Shown here: piece by piece, positions 54,064 through 61,955 of the stretch | How the letters are laid out: each line of letters opens with the position of its first letter | How positions within the stretch are numbered: position 1 is the first letter of the stretch | DNA from: Gammaproteobacteria bacterium | Lineage (GTDB): Bacteria; Pseudomonadota; Gammaproteobacteria; Ga0077554; Ga007554 | Assembly (NCBI GenBank): GCA_021731145.1 | Contig: JAKFXX010000032.1 | Location: 16,597 to 80,596 of the forward strand | Direction of reading: 5' to 3' | Length of the DNA stretch: 64,000 bases | Notes under the pieces: model-generated | Told to the model about the DNA's origin: nothing | What the model saw: the letters and a program-made list of their open reading frames with translations, nothing else | Database searches by the model: none | Program-made: the position numbers and the translations under genes

Positions 54064-55315
54064 GGGCCTTTTTGCCCCCCATCAATAGGCTGAACGCGCC
54101 GCCGATCAGTGTCGATCCCAGCAAAAACAGGTGCAGATTGACCGCCGCTGGCAGCGCATTTTGCGCCGTGACGCCATACGGCAACAAGCCGGCGACTACT
54201 CCCGCTTCGTAGGTGCCCATGCCCGCCACGCCGTGGATGGGCAGCACACTGGTGAGGTCTCCCGCAATCGCCCCCATTAACGCCCCGGCACCTGATACGT
54301 CCATAAACAGCGACAACACCCAGGCAAACACCCCCAGTTTGACCACCCAGGTGATCACCGTCCACACCCAGGCACGCCAGAAGGCGCGGCGGGTCTGGGG
54401 CAGGCTCGCCAGCGCCTTCTTCAGGAGATCTTTGATACGGCCCGGCTGATCATGCAAGAGTCGTTGCCAGCGGCCACTGCCCCAGAACAACAGGATGGGC
54501 AATACCATCCATGCCGACAACAGAACCAACATCAGCGGAATATTCCACGCAAATCCTGCCACCAGGGCGCACGCCCCCAAGGTATGCAAATCCAGCAGGC
54601 GAAACCAGAACAGGGCGGGCACCGAACGCACCGCAGGCACACCAAAATGGCGCGCCATCAGCACCGGGAAGCTGATCTCGCCAGTGCGCATCGGCAGCAG
54701 GTTATTGAGCAGATTATGCTGCAACATCACTTTGAAACACAGCCCGAATGCACCCTGCATCTCGTCGCGGCCGGAAAACTGCTCCTGCGTTTCCGGCACT
54801 TCCGCCATCCGTGGCGGGCGACCGGAAAACTGCTCCTCGGCATTTGCTCCAGGCAATGCTCTACCTCCTCCATCCATGGAGTCGTGCGTTTCCGGCACTT
54901 TCGCCGTGCAGGGATGCACAAGTGTCGCGGGAGGCACGATGCCGGGAGTGACCGCCATCCGTGGCGGGCGGCCGGAAAACTGCTCCTGCGTTTCCGGCAC
55001 TTCCGCCATCCGTGGCGGGCGAAAATAGTCATATAAACGCATTGCCCGCGTCCAATAACTGACGAATGCCAAAACCACGGCGGCAAGTATTTGGCTGGGT
55101 GGCAGCGTCCCCCACGGCGCGAGCAGACGCCCCCAGCCGAAATAGACTTCCACAAACACCAAAAAAGCGCCAAAGACAACAATCCCGACCAAACGTTGTA
55201 CGCGAGGTTGGGACCATAATGCGCGAATTGACAAGGAATTTGCTTTCACGGACGCCAGTATACCGGAATGCGAAGGGGGGTAGCGTCCCAAGCATTGGCA
55301 TAGTCTCTGCATCAA
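54056..55315 (-). CDS. Flippase-like membrane protein (LPG synthase TM domain family) with an internal repeat array
   Basis: Belongs to the UPF0104/lysylphosphatidylglycerol-synthase transmembrane family. Hydrophobic helices (VGIVVFGAFLVFVEVYFGW, ILAAVVLAFVSYW) and the family block QHNLLNNLLPMRTGEISFPV are present. Between MRLYDYFR and DEMQGAFG lies an 84-residue insertion made of three copies of PPRMAEVPETQEQFSGR, the middle copy carrying two further insertions. All are exact multiples of three bases. The insertion falls in a loop, so folding may be preserved. The start is uncertain (55315, or GTG at 55249). Likely moves or modifies lipid-linked intermediates with its operon partners. Confidence 0.82.
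   Translation of the reverse strand: MMQRLCQCLGRYPPSHSGILASVKANSLSIRALWSQPRVQRLVGIVVFGAFLVFVEVYFGWGRLLAPWGTLPPSQILAAVVLAFVSYWTRAMRLYDYFRPPRMAEVPETQEQFSGRPPRMAVTPGIVPPATLVHPCTAKVPETHDSMDGGGRALPGANAEEQFSGRPPRMAEVPETQEQFSGRDEMQGAFGLCFKVMLQHNLLNNLLPMRTGEISFPVLMARHFGVPAVRSVPALFWFRLLDLHTLGACALVAGFAWNIPLMLVLLSAWMVLPILLFWGSGRWQRLLHDQPGRIKDLLKKALASLPQTRRAFWRAWVWTVITWVVKLGVFAWVLSLFMDVSGAGALMGAIAGDLTSVLPIHGVAGMGTYEAGVVAGLLPYGVTAQNALPAAVNLHLFLLGSTLIGGAFSLLMGGKKAHG
54837..54884 (-). repeat. Beta element (48 bp) nested in the middle tandem unit
   Basis: Exactly 48 bases with the same ends as 44662-44709 (TCGGCA at the left, GTCG at the right). Its stems differ from those copies by paired changes: TCCATGGATGGA here against TGCATGGATGCA there, and GCATT/AATGC against GCAAC/GTTGC, so base pairing is kept. 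Confidence 0.85.
54901..54951 (-). repeat. Alpha element (51-bp net insertion) nested in the middle tandem unit
   Basis: Matches the valS (986) and fabF (24791) copies: GTGCAGGGATGCAC hairpin, then GTCGCGGGAGGCACGATGCC. Compared with the intact flanking units the net gain is 51 bases, 17 codons. Here the coding strand is the opposite one to that used in valS, and it is still free of stops. Confidence 0.85.
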
Positions 55316-55460
55316 CTATTTTGAAGTTGTTAGGAAACAGCCAGCACACCCTGATCGCCGCCTTGTATTGCCCCCTCAGGAACACCGGACAAACCGCTTG
55401 CCGGTATATCGCTAGGCCGTAGACACCAGAAGCGGGCACTCTTAAAGGACGGAACGTATC

Positions 55461-55607
55461 ATGTTTGAATTACTGGCTGAAACTGTAGTGATATCATTCG
55501 CTTTCGGTGGCGTTGTAGGGGCTTTGGTCGCCATTGGCCTGCGTGACAAAAAGAAAGCGGCAGCAAGTGCAAGTTCGCAACAGGAAGACACTCAGGAAAC
55601 ATTCTGA
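55461..55607 (+). CDS. Small single-pass membrane protein of unknown function
   Basis: A 48-residue protein, MFELLAETVVISFAFGGVVG then ALVAIGLRDKKKAAAS and an acidic/polar tail. One TM helix with a basic inner end. GGA lies about 10 bases before the ATG. It stands alone between the flippase-like gene and yrdA, pointing the opposite way. Could be a regulator or complex stabiliser; no family recognised. Confidence 0.55.
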   Translation: MFELLAETVVISFAFGGVVGALVAIGLRDKKKAAASASSQQEDTQETF

Positions 55608-55617
55608 GTCCTGAAGG

Positions 55618-56148
55618 TTAACCCTGCTGATGCCGGTTCTTAAGCGCCACATAATGCGCTGCCGAGTATTCGAAATAGGCCAGTTCGTCCTCCGTGAGCG
55701 GACGCACCTTTTTCACCGGGCTGCCCAGCCACAGATAGCCGCTGTCCAGCTCCTTGCCGGGCGGCACCAGGCTGCCTGCGCCCAGCAGCACCCGCGAACG
55801 GATAATGGCGCCATCCAGCACCGTCGAGCCCATGCCGATCAGGGCGAAATCCTCGACTGTGCAGCCGTGCAGGATAACGCGGTGGCCAACCGTGACATCG
55901 TTGCCGATGATGGTGGGATGCCCGCCCGGTGTAAAGCGGTTGGGCTGGGTGACATGCAGCACTGATCCATCCTGGATATTGCTGCGCGCGCCGATCACGA
56001 TGCGGTGTACATCGCCGCGCGCCACCACCATTGGCCACAGTGACGCATCCTCACCGATGGTGACATCGCCGATAACCAGCGCGGCATCATCCACAAACGC
56101 GCCCGCAGCGATGGCTGGATGAGCATTCTGGAAGGGACGTATAGCCAT
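55618..56148 (-). CDS. yrdA: Gamma-carbonic anhydrase-like hexapeptide protein
   Basis: 176 residues of left-handed beta-helix. The metal-binding His pattern is visible: one His in GSVLHVTQPNR and two in DVTVGHRVILHGCTV. Members (YrdA/CaiE/PaaY group) bind zinc but often have weak or no anhydrase activity, so function is uncertain. The C-terminal helix (LTEDELAYFEYSAAHYVALK) packs the trimer. The thioredoxin-fold gene lies 12 bases upstream on the same strand. Confidence 0.9.
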   Translation of the reverse strand: MAIRPFQNAHPAIAAGAFVDDAALVIGDVTIGEDASLWPMVVARGDVHRIVIGARSNIQDGSVLHVTQPNRFTPGGHPTIIGNDVTVGHRVILHGCTVEDFALIGMGSTVLDGAIIRSRVLLGAGSLVPPGKELDSGYLWLGSPVKKVRPLTEDELAYFEYSAAHYVALKNRHQQG

Positions 56149-56160
56149 AGAATTAAGCGC

Positions 56161-56718
56161 TTACGCCTCCGTTTTCCACTTGATCGAACACCCCATGCTG
56201 GGAATCTGCTCGCGCGGGCCTTGACCGGTGAGTGCCACCTGCTTCATGGCTTCAAAAAGGTCACGGGGGGCATCTGGCGCCGTCTCTTTGCGGCTGGCGT
56301 CGAGTCGGCCGCGATACTGGAGCTTGAGATCGGCGTTATAGCCAAAAAAATCCGGCGTGCATACCGCGCCATAGGCCTTGGCTATTTCCTGGGTTTCATC
56401 CACCAGATAGGGAAACGAAAAACCGTAGTCGCGCGCGACCTTTTGCATATTCTCGAACGAATCCTCGGGGTATTCTGTAGCGTCGTTGGACATGATGGCG
56501 ACGCTCTTCACCCCGTAATCCAGCAACTCCCGCGTATCGCGCACAATCCGCTCCATCACGGCCTTGACGTAAGGGCAGTGGTTGCAGATAAACATCACCA
56601 GCAGCCCCTTCTCGCCCGCGCACTCTGAAAGCGTCCAAATTTTGCCATCAATGCCTGGCAGCGCAAAATCAATCGCAGGCTGGCCAAAATCACATACTGG
56701 GGTTTCGAGACGTACCAT
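56161..56718 (-). CDS. Thioredoxin-fold (AhpC/TSA-like) redox protein
   Basis: About 185 residues from MVRLETPVCDFGQPAIDFAL. A peroxiredoxin/thioredoxin-like fold with FICNHCPYVKAVMERI at the active-site position, where CxxC-P spacing (CNHCP) is present, then PYLVDETQEIAKAYGAVCTP. This matches the redoxin-domain proteins annotated as thioredoxin family. The start at 56718 has GGAGGAA upstream. Substrate unknown. Confidence 0.85.
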   Translation of the reverse strand: MVRLETPVCDFGQPAIDFALPGIDGKIWTLSECAGEKGLLVMFICNHCPYVKAVMERIVRDTRELLDYGVKSVAIMSNDATEYPEDSFENMQKVARDYGFSFPYLVDETQEIAKAYGAVCTPDFFGYNADLKLQYRGRLDASRKETAPDAPRDLFEAMKQVALTGQGPREQIPSMGCSIKWKTEA

Positions 56719-56845
56719 CGAAGAAATTCCTCCACGTTTACAGGGATAATCTGCCACTTTGCGCAGACAAGCGCATTGTTAGTCGGCCAAGCTCAAGTTA
56801 CACTATACCGGATATTTTAGCTCTACTTGAGAGGAACGGCCACGC

Positions 56846-58009
56846 ATGTCAAACAATAACTATTTGTTCACGTCTGAATCGGTCTCCGAAGGTCATCCCG
56901 ACAAAGTCGCGGATCAGGTTTCGGACGCCATTTTGGACGCCATTCTCAGCCAGGATCGCACCGCGCGCGTGGCCTGCGAAACGCTGGTGAAGACCGGCAT
57001 GGTGATGATCGCCGGGGAAATCACCACATCCGCCTGGGTGGATATGGAAAATGTAGTGCGCCAGACCGTCAAGAATATAGGGTACGACAACCCAGCAATG
57101 GGCTTCGACTGGGAATCGTGCGCGGTGCTCACCGCCATTGGTAAACAGTCGGTGGACATCGCCCAAGGCGTGGATGAAGCGGAGGGTCACGAACAAGGCG
57201 CGGGCGACCAGGGTCTGATGTTTGGCTACGCCAGCAATGAAACCGACGTGTTAATGCCCGCCCCCATCACCTATGCGCACCGTCTGGTGCAGCGCCAGGC
57301 GCAGATGCGCAAAAATGGCGTGCTGCACTGGCTGCGCCCGGACGCCAAGAGCCAGGTGACGTTCCGTTACGAGAACCACAAGCCGGTGGGCATCGACGCC
57401 GTGGTGCTGTCCACCCAGCACTCGCCGGACATCAAACACAGCGACCTCACAGAGGCCGTGATGGAAGAGATTATCAAGCCGGTACTGCCCGCCGAATGGC
57501 TGGACAAGAACACCCGCTACTTCATTAATCCCACCGGACGCTTCGTGATCGGCGGACCTGTCGGCGATTGCGGCCTGACCGGGCGCAAGATAATCGTGGA
57601 CAGCTACGGCGGCATGGGCCGTCACGGCGGCGGCTGCTTCTCGGGCAAGGACCCCACCAAGGTTGATCGCTCCGGCGCCTATGCGGGCCGCTATGTCGCC
57701 AAGAACATCGTCGCCGCCGGTTTGGCCGAGCGTTGCGAGATCCAGATCTCCTACGCCATCGGCGTCGCCGAGCCGACCTCCATCACGGTAGACACCTTCG
57801 GCACCGGCAAGATTTCCGATGAGAAGATCACCAAACTGGTACGCGAGCATTTCGACCTGCGCCCCAAAGGCATCATCAAAATGCTCGACCTGCTGCGCCC
57901 GATCTATACCCAGACCGCTGCCTATGGTCACTTCGGACGCACCGAAGCCGCGTTGACCTGGGAACGCACCGACAAGGCTGCAGCCTTGCAGGCGGCTGCG
58001 GGGTTTTGA
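56846..58009 (+). CDS. metK: S-adenosylmethionine synthetase
   Basis: Makes SAM from methionine and ATP. 387 residues. Motifs: [32 protein letters not shown], and the P-loop-like [19 protein letters not shown]. First gene of a metK-ahcY-metF run that rebuilds the methyl cycle. I see no SAM riboswitch in the 88 bases upstream. Confidence 0.98.
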   Translation: MSNNNYLFTSESVSEGHPDKVADQVSDAILDAILSQDRTARVACETLVKTGMVMIAGEITTSAWVDMENVVRQTVKNIGYDNPAMGFDWESCAVLTAIGKQSVDIAQGVDEAEGHEQGAGDQGLMFGYASNETDVLMPAPITYAHRLVQRQAQMRKNGVLHWLRPDAKSQVTFRYENHKPVGIDAVVLSTQHSPDIKHSDLTEAVMEEIIKPVLPAEWLDKNTRYFINPTGRFVIGGPVGDCGLTGRKIIVDSYGGMGRHGGGCFSGKDPTKVDRSGAYAGRYVAKNIVAAGLAERCEIQISYAIGVAEPTSITVDTFGTGKISDEKITKLVREHFDLRPKGIIKMLDLLRPIYTQTAAYGHFGRTEAALTWERTDKAAALQAAAGF

Positions 58010-58049
58010 TTGCGATTTGGGGACTTAGGGGAACGTAGCGCACCCTACA

Positions 58050-58126
58050 TATACCCTTTCAGGGCATATTATCCCCTCATTGTCACCTTCACGGTGATCA
58101 TGGGGGCAAGTACCCTATAGGGGATA
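58050..58126. repeat. Row of short palindromes between metK and ahcY
   Basis: Consecutive small hairpins: ACCCTTTCAGGGC, TCACCTTCACGGTGA, and CCCTATAGGGG. A related but enlarged arrangement is found upstream of acpP at 26568-26635. They may end metK transcription or be repetitive elements. Confidence 0.45.
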
Positions 58127-58174
58127 AATAATAATTTTTCAGGTGCCGCCGCACACACGGCGGCTTGTAGCTTT

Positions 58175-58247
58175 CTTCGAGGAGCGTTGCGACAGGAGCA
58201 ATCCTGCCAGGCTCGAAGCAAAGTAATCACGTTACAAACGGCGCTCG
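58175..58247 (+). ncRNA. SAH riboswitch upstream of ahcY
   Basis: Matches the S-adenosylhomocysteine aptamer: stem P1 pairs CTTCGAG with CTCGAAG, the core is GAGGAGCGTTGCGAC, P2 is CAGGA-gcaa-TCCTG, then CCAGGCTCG, and a distal GGCGCTCG whose CGCTC pairs with GAGCG to make the pseudoknot. It ends about 20 bases before the ahcY ATG, so it could expose the ribosome-binding site when SAH is bound. Known members switch ahcY on when SAH builds up. Confidence 0.9.
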
Positions 58248-58269
58248 TTCATAGTATGGAGTAACAACA

Positions 58270-59685
58270 ATGAACGCAGCAGTTAAACCAGGCTTCACCG
58301 ATTACAAAGTCGCGGATCTCTCGCTCGCTGGCTGGGGTCGCAAGGAAATCACCATCGCCGAGACTGAAATGCCCGGCCTGATGTCCACCCGCGAAGAATA
58401 CGCCGCGCAGCAGCCTCTCAAGGGCGCACGCATTACCGGCTCGCTGCACATGACCATCCAGACCGCCGTGCTGATCGAAACGCTGACCGCGCTAGGGGCG
58501 GAAGTGCGCTGGGCCTCCTGCAACATCTTCTCCACCCAGGACCATGCCGCTGCCGCCATCGCGGCGGACGGCATCCCGGTCTTCGCCTATAAGGGCGAAA
58601 CGCTGGACGAATACTGGGATTACTCCCACCGTATTTTCGAATGGGCAGGCGACACCGGGCCTAACATGATCCTGGATGATGGGGGTGATGCCACCCTGCT
58701 GATGATCCTCGGCGCAAAAGCTGAAAAGGACGCCTCGCTTATCGCCAATCCTACGAATGATGAAGAACGCTCATTATTCGCCGCCATCAAGCAGCGCCTC
58801 GAAACCTCGCCAGGCTGGTATTCCAAGCGGTTGGCTGGCATCAAGGGCGTCACCGAAGAAACCACCACTGGCGTGCATCGCCTTTATCAGATGCAGAAAG
58901 AAGGACGCCTGCCCTTCCCCGCCATCAACGTAAACGACTCCGTCACCAAGTCCAAGTTCGACAACCTGTACGGCTGCCGCGAATCGTTGGTGGACGGCAT
59001 CAAGCGCGCCACCGATGTAATGATCGCGGGCAAGATCGCCCTGGTGTGCGGCTATGGCGACGTGGGCAAGGGCTGTGCGCAGTCATTGCGCGGTCTGGGT
59101 GCCACGGTATGGGTAACCGAGATTGATCCGATCTGCGCCTTGCAGGCGGCAATGGAAGGCTACCGCGTGGTCACCACTGACGATGTCTGCGACAAGGTGG
59201 ACATCGTCGTGACCGCCACCGGCAACCTCAGCGTCATCAGCCACGACCACATGGTGCGCATGAAGAACAACACCATCGTGTGCAACATCGGCCATTTCGA
59301 TTCCGAGATCGACGTCGCCGCCATGCGCCGTTATGAGTGGGACAACATCAAGCCCCAGGTGGATCACATCATCCTCCCCAATGGCAACCGCATCATCATG
59401 CTTGCCGAAGGCCGCCTGGTAAACCTGGGCTGCGGCACGGGCCACCCGAGCTTCGTGATGTCCAACTCGTTCACCAACCAGGTGTTGGCTCAGATCGAAC
59501 TGTTCGTGCATGGGCAAAAATACGAGAATCAGGTGTATGTATTGCCCAAACACCTGGATGAACGCGTCGCGCGTCTGCACCTCAAGAAGATCGGCGCGGA
59601 ATTGACCCAGCTCACGCCCGAGCAGGCCGCCTATATCAGCGTGCCGTCCGAGGGGCCTTACAAGCCTGAGCACTACCGGTATTGA
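58270..59685 (+). CDS. ahcY: Adenosylhomocysteinase
   Basis: NAD-dependent hydrolysis of SAH to homocysteine and adenosine. 471 residues. Seen: the NAD loop [19 protein letters not shown], substrate segment [19 protein letters not shown] with the conserved Lys, [12 protein letters not shown], and the C-terminal KPEHYRY that reaches into the neighbouring subunit. Preceded by an SAH riboswitch and followed by metF. Confidence 0.98.
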   Translation: MNAAVKPGFTDYKVADLSLAGWGRKEITIAETEMPGLMSTREEYAAQQPLKGARITGSLHMTIQTAVLIETLTALGAEVRWASCNIFSTQDHAAAAIAADGIPVFAYKGETLDEYWDYSHRIFEWAGDTGPNMILDDGGDATLLMILGAKAEKDASLIANPTNDEERSLFAAIKQRLETSPGWYSKRLAGIKGVTEETTTGVHRLYQMQKEGRLPFPAINVNDSVTKSKFDNLYGCRESLVDGIKRATDVMIAGKIALVCGYGDVGKGCAQSLRGLGATVWVTEIDPICALQAAMEGYRVVTTDDVCDKVDIVVTATGNLSVISHDHMVRMKNNTIVCNIGHFDSEIDVAAMRRYEWDNIKPQVDHIILPNGNRIIMLAEGRLVNLGCGTGHPSFVMSNSFTNQVLAQIELFVHGQKYENQVYVLPKHLDERVARLHLKKIGAELTQLTPEQAAYISVPSEGPYKPEHYRY

Positions 59686-59718
59686 TATTTGTATGAGAGG
59701 AGTCGCTACGCGACATCT

Positions 59719-59752
59719 GGCGGGTTACGGCGCGAAAAGCGCCTAACCCGCC
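59719..59752. terminator. Strong hairpin between ahcY and metF
   Basis: GGCGGGTTAcGGCGC-gaaa-AGCGCC-TAACCCGCC forms a long GC-rich stem, followed by CTACATTTGGTTTTTTG. It may terminate or attenuate the ahcY transcript before metF. The same CGGGTTA motif is a common REP-type palindrome, so it could also be a repeat. Confidence 0.55.
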
Positions 59753-59779
59753 CTACATTTGGTTTTTTGATCGGCTATC

Positions 59780-60664
59780 ATGGACTCCCAAAAAAAATAC
59801 CCACGGACTTTCAGTTTTGAGTTTTTCCCGCCCAAAACCCCCGAGGGCGCGATCAAATTGCGCGCCGTGCGGGACACGCTGGCGCAATTAAAACCGCTCT
59901 ATTTTTCCGTCACCTTCGGCGCGGGCGGCAGCACGCGTGACCACACTTTTGACACCGTCGCAGAGATCCAGCGCGACACGGGCATCGACGCCGCGCCGCA
60001 TTTGTCCTGCGTCGCTTCCAGCCGCGATAGCATCCGTACCTTGCTAAATGCCTACATCGCCCAAGGCATCCATCGCATCGTCGCGCTACGTGGCGACATG
60101 CCCTCCGGGATGCGCGATATCGGCGAATTCCGCTACGCCAACGAACTGGTGGCCTTCATCCGCGCCGAAACCGGCGGCCACTTCCATATCGAAGTCGCCG
60201 CCTACCCAGAATTCCACCCCCAGGCCCCCTCTGCCCACGCCGACCTGCTCAACTTCAAAAGCAAGGTGGACGCCGGAGCGGACAGCGCCCTCACCCAGTA
60301 TTTCTACAACACCGACGCCTATTTCCGCTTCGTCGATGCCTGCCAACAACTGGGACTCACTCTGCCCATCGTCCCCGGCATCATGCCCATCACCAACTAC
60401 ACCCAACTCGCCCGTTTCTCCGACATGTGCGGCGCCGAGATCCCGCGCTGGCTGCGCAAACGCCTGGAAGACTACGGCGATGACATGGAATCGCTACGCG
60501 CCTTCGGCCTCGATGTCACCACCGAACTGTGCCGTAAACTCCTCGACGGCGGCGCGCCGGGACTGCACTTCTACACCATGAACCAGACAGGGCCGACACT
60601 GGCGATTTGGGAGAATTTGGGGCTGGGGGATATGCCAAAATTGTCGGAAAATCTTACACCTTAA
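59780..60664 (+). CDS. metF: 5,10-methylenetetrahydrofolate reductase
   Basis: FAD enzyme making 5-methyl-THF for methionine synthesis. 294 residues. TIM-barrel signatures: FSFEFFPPKTPEGA, the SVTFGAGGSTRDHT block, ALRGDMPSG, QYFYNTDAYFRFVD and PGIMPITNY. The C-terminus (LSENLTP) is encoded by a copy of the TGTCGGAAAATCTTACAC motif discussed with the downstream operon. Completes the local methyl-cycle set. Confidence 0.97.
   Translation: MDSQKKYPRTFSFEFFPPKTPEGAIKLRAVRDTLAQLKPLYFSVTFGAGGSTRDHTFDTVAEIQRDTGIDAAPHLSCVASSRDSIRTLLNAYIAQGIHRIVALRGDMPSGMRDIGEFRYANELVAFIRAETGGHFHIEVAAYPEFHPQAPSAHADLLNFKSKVDAGADSALTQYFYNTDAYFRFVDACQQLGLTLPIVPGIMPITNYTQLARFSDMCGAEIPRWLRKRLEDYGDDMESLRAFGLDVTTELCRKLLDGGAPGLHFYTMNQTGPTLAIWENLGLGDMPKLSENLTP
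60642..60659 (+). promoter_or_regulatory. TGTCG-AAAAT-TTACAC motif, copy 1
   Basis: TGTCGGAAAATCTTACAC, at the end of metF, differs by two bases from 60823-60840. About 270 bases upstream of the candidate sigma-54 promoter, a possible distance for an enhancer-binding activator. Function is inferred from repetition only. Confidence 0.4.
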
Positions 60665-60821
60665 ATTCTCCAGGCATCAAAAAACTCCCCCAAAGATCAA
60701 AAAATATAATTTATATTTTTAATTCATTGGGTTGCACTATACAATGGACAATCCCTATCACCATCAACAACCCCTAAAACCCTGCATCACAGCCTCAAAA
60801 GGTATATTGACCTGGAAAAAA

Positions 60822-60840
60822 GTGTCGAAAAATTTTACAC
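60822..60840 (+). promoter_or_regulatory. TGTCG-AAAAT-TTACAC motif, copy 2
   Basis: GTGTCGAAAAATTTTACAC, a partial dyad (GTGT/ACAC, AAAA/TTTT) about 75 bases before the candidate -24 element. Activators of sigma-54 promoters typically bind 80-150 bases upstream. The whole stretch 60665-61071 is AT-rich and contains no gene. Confidence 0.45.
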
Positions 60841-60914
60841 ACGGCTCTATGTTTTTCAGGCCAAAATATTTCAATAGTTTATAACCTACAGATACTGATG
60901 ATTTAATTTATAAT

Positions 60915-60929
60915 TGGCTCATTTATTGC
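60915..60929 (+). promoter_or_regulatory. Candidate sigma-54 promoter of the Tat-substrate/PqqD/HprK operon
   Basis: TGGCTCATTTATTGC fits the -24/-12 consensus TGGCAC-N5-TTGC, with GG and GC exactly ten bases apart. It lies about 145 bases before the first ATG of the operon. In some PEP-CTERM-containing bacteria the PrsK/PrsR system works with sigma-54; this context is suggestive. Confidence 0.6.
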
Positions 60930-61071
60930 ATTGAATAAAAGAAATCGGATGATCTGCCATTGGAAAAGGCCACAGGGTTTTAAACCAGATCAAAAATGGC
61001 CGTGCTTGTTGCAGCAATACAAGCTGCTTATATTTTAATAACTCATCAGATTCATACAATCGGTCGACGCC

Positions 61072-61689
61072 ATGAAAAAAGACCAGCAAAATCCAGACTC
61101 AGTGACCCCTCATAAACCCGAGGCCGACGAAACCATCGATACCAGCCGTCGGCGCTTAGCCAAGGCCAGCGCAGCGGTGGCGGTGCTTATGACAGTAGCC
61201 AACCGTCCTGCCATGGGAGCGAGCGCGGCAGGTTGCACCCTGTCCGCATGGATGTCCGCCGGTTCCGGCCCCGCCAAACCGACATGTGGCGGTTTTTCCA
61301 CCAGTTATTGGAAAACTAAATACGATAACTGGCCATCACCTGGTTATAAGGGTGGCTATTCTGGCAGCGGCTGGAGTAGTACTGGCAACAGTAGCTGGAA
61401 GTATAATGGCTCTGATAAGACTCCTTTCTACAGCGACGTATGCGGTAGCTCTCCACCCGTAACTGTTCTTAAGAGTAACGGCCAACCGATCGCCAATCCG
61501 TCGTTATGGGAAGTGTTGCAACAAGACGCTAATGGCGGCACGCTCCAAGGGCAGTTTGTCGCTGCATTGCTGAATGCCGCCGACGACGGTGTTCCATACG
61601 GTTATACGGTGAATGATGTCATCAATCTTTATAAAGCTAATCCTGTCGGGCTGTACGAGATGTTCAGCACGCTCAATAGCCGTTCATAA
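61072..61689 (+). CDS. Exported protein with Tat-like signal, possible substrate of the downstream enzymes
   Basis: 205 residues, no domain that I recognise. The N-terminal 35 residues are hydrophilic, followed by a twin-arginine-like segment DTSRRRLAKASAAVAVLMTV and a small-residue cleavage region (MGASA). The mature part has four Cys-containing or aromatic clusters (AAGCTLSAWMSAGSG, PTCGGFSTSYWKTKYDNWP, a Gly/Ser/Trp-rich SGSGWSSTGNSSWKYNG, and SDVCGSSPP) and a helical C-terminus ending FSTLNSRS. Its stop overlaps the next start (TAATG), so it is tightly coupled to the PqqD-like gene. I infer it is what the pathway acts on. Confidence 0.72.
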   Translation: MKKDQQNPDSVTPHKPEADETIDTSRRRLAKASAAVAVLMTVANRPAMGASAAGCTLSAWMSAGSGPAKPTCGGFSTSYWKTKYDNWPSPGYKGGYSGSGWSSTGNSSWKYNGSDKTPFYSDVCGSSPPVTVLKSNGQPIANPSLWEVLQQDANGGTLQGQFVAALLNAADDGVPYGYTVNDVINLYKANPVGLYEMFSTLNSRS

Positions 61690-61955
61690 TGGTGTGTTGG
61701 CGGGTTTTGCCTGCCCGCGATTTGTCCCTGCGTCGCTGGGATGATGAATGGGTCGCCAGTGACGCGATCTCAGGTGACACTCATCTTTTGAGCCTCGCAG
61801 CCGGAATCATCGTGATTCGACTCCAGGCAGGGCCGGTCACGACGACGGAACTGACAGCGGCGCTCATGGGCACCGGCCAGGCGGAGGGCGGCACCGTGCA
61901 AGAGTGTCTCGATGCACTCGCAGCCTTGGAACTCATCGAGCCTTGTCCTGCTTGA
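61689..61955 (+). CDS. PqqD-like peptide chaperone of the HPr-rel-A type
   Basis: 88 residues with the winged-helix PqqD/RRE layout: VLPARDLSLRRWDDEWVASD, then DTHLLSLAAGIIVIRLQAGP, TTELTAALMG, and a final helix VQECLDALAALELIEP. PqqD-type proteins bind leader peptides and hand them to a modifying enzyme. This matches the small PqqD-family member found with HprK-like kinases (HPr-rel-A system). Coupled to genes on both sides by stop/start overlaps. Confidence 0.82.
   Translation: MVCWRVLPARDLSLRRWDDEWVASDAISGDTHLLSLAAGIIVIRLQAGPVTTTELTAALMGTGQAEGGTVQECLDALAALELIEPCPA

Larger units (their letters stand above)
54770..55021 (-). repeat. Tandem 51-bp repeat array (three units) with nested insertions
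   Basis: Units are 54770-54820, 54821-54970 and 54971-55021. Units 1 and 3 are virtually identical 51-mers forming two hairpins (CCGCCATCCGTGGCGG and CGGAAAACTG...CGTTTCCG). Unit 2 is 150 bases, exactly 51 plus 48 plus 51. The unit is related to the beta element: both contain GCAGG(G)AGCAGTT and read xxMxEVExxxEQ in the same frame. Confidence 0.9.

Noticed and set aside
54770..55021. CRISPR array
   Set aside because: There are only three 51-bp units, adjacent with no regular unique spacers; the extra sequence in the middle unit is two known repeats. No cas genes are nearby.
60990..61015. Second sigma-54 promoter (TGGCCGTGCTTGTTGC)
   Set aside because: The spacing between GG and GC is eleven bases rather than ten, so it fits the consensus less well than the site at 60915.
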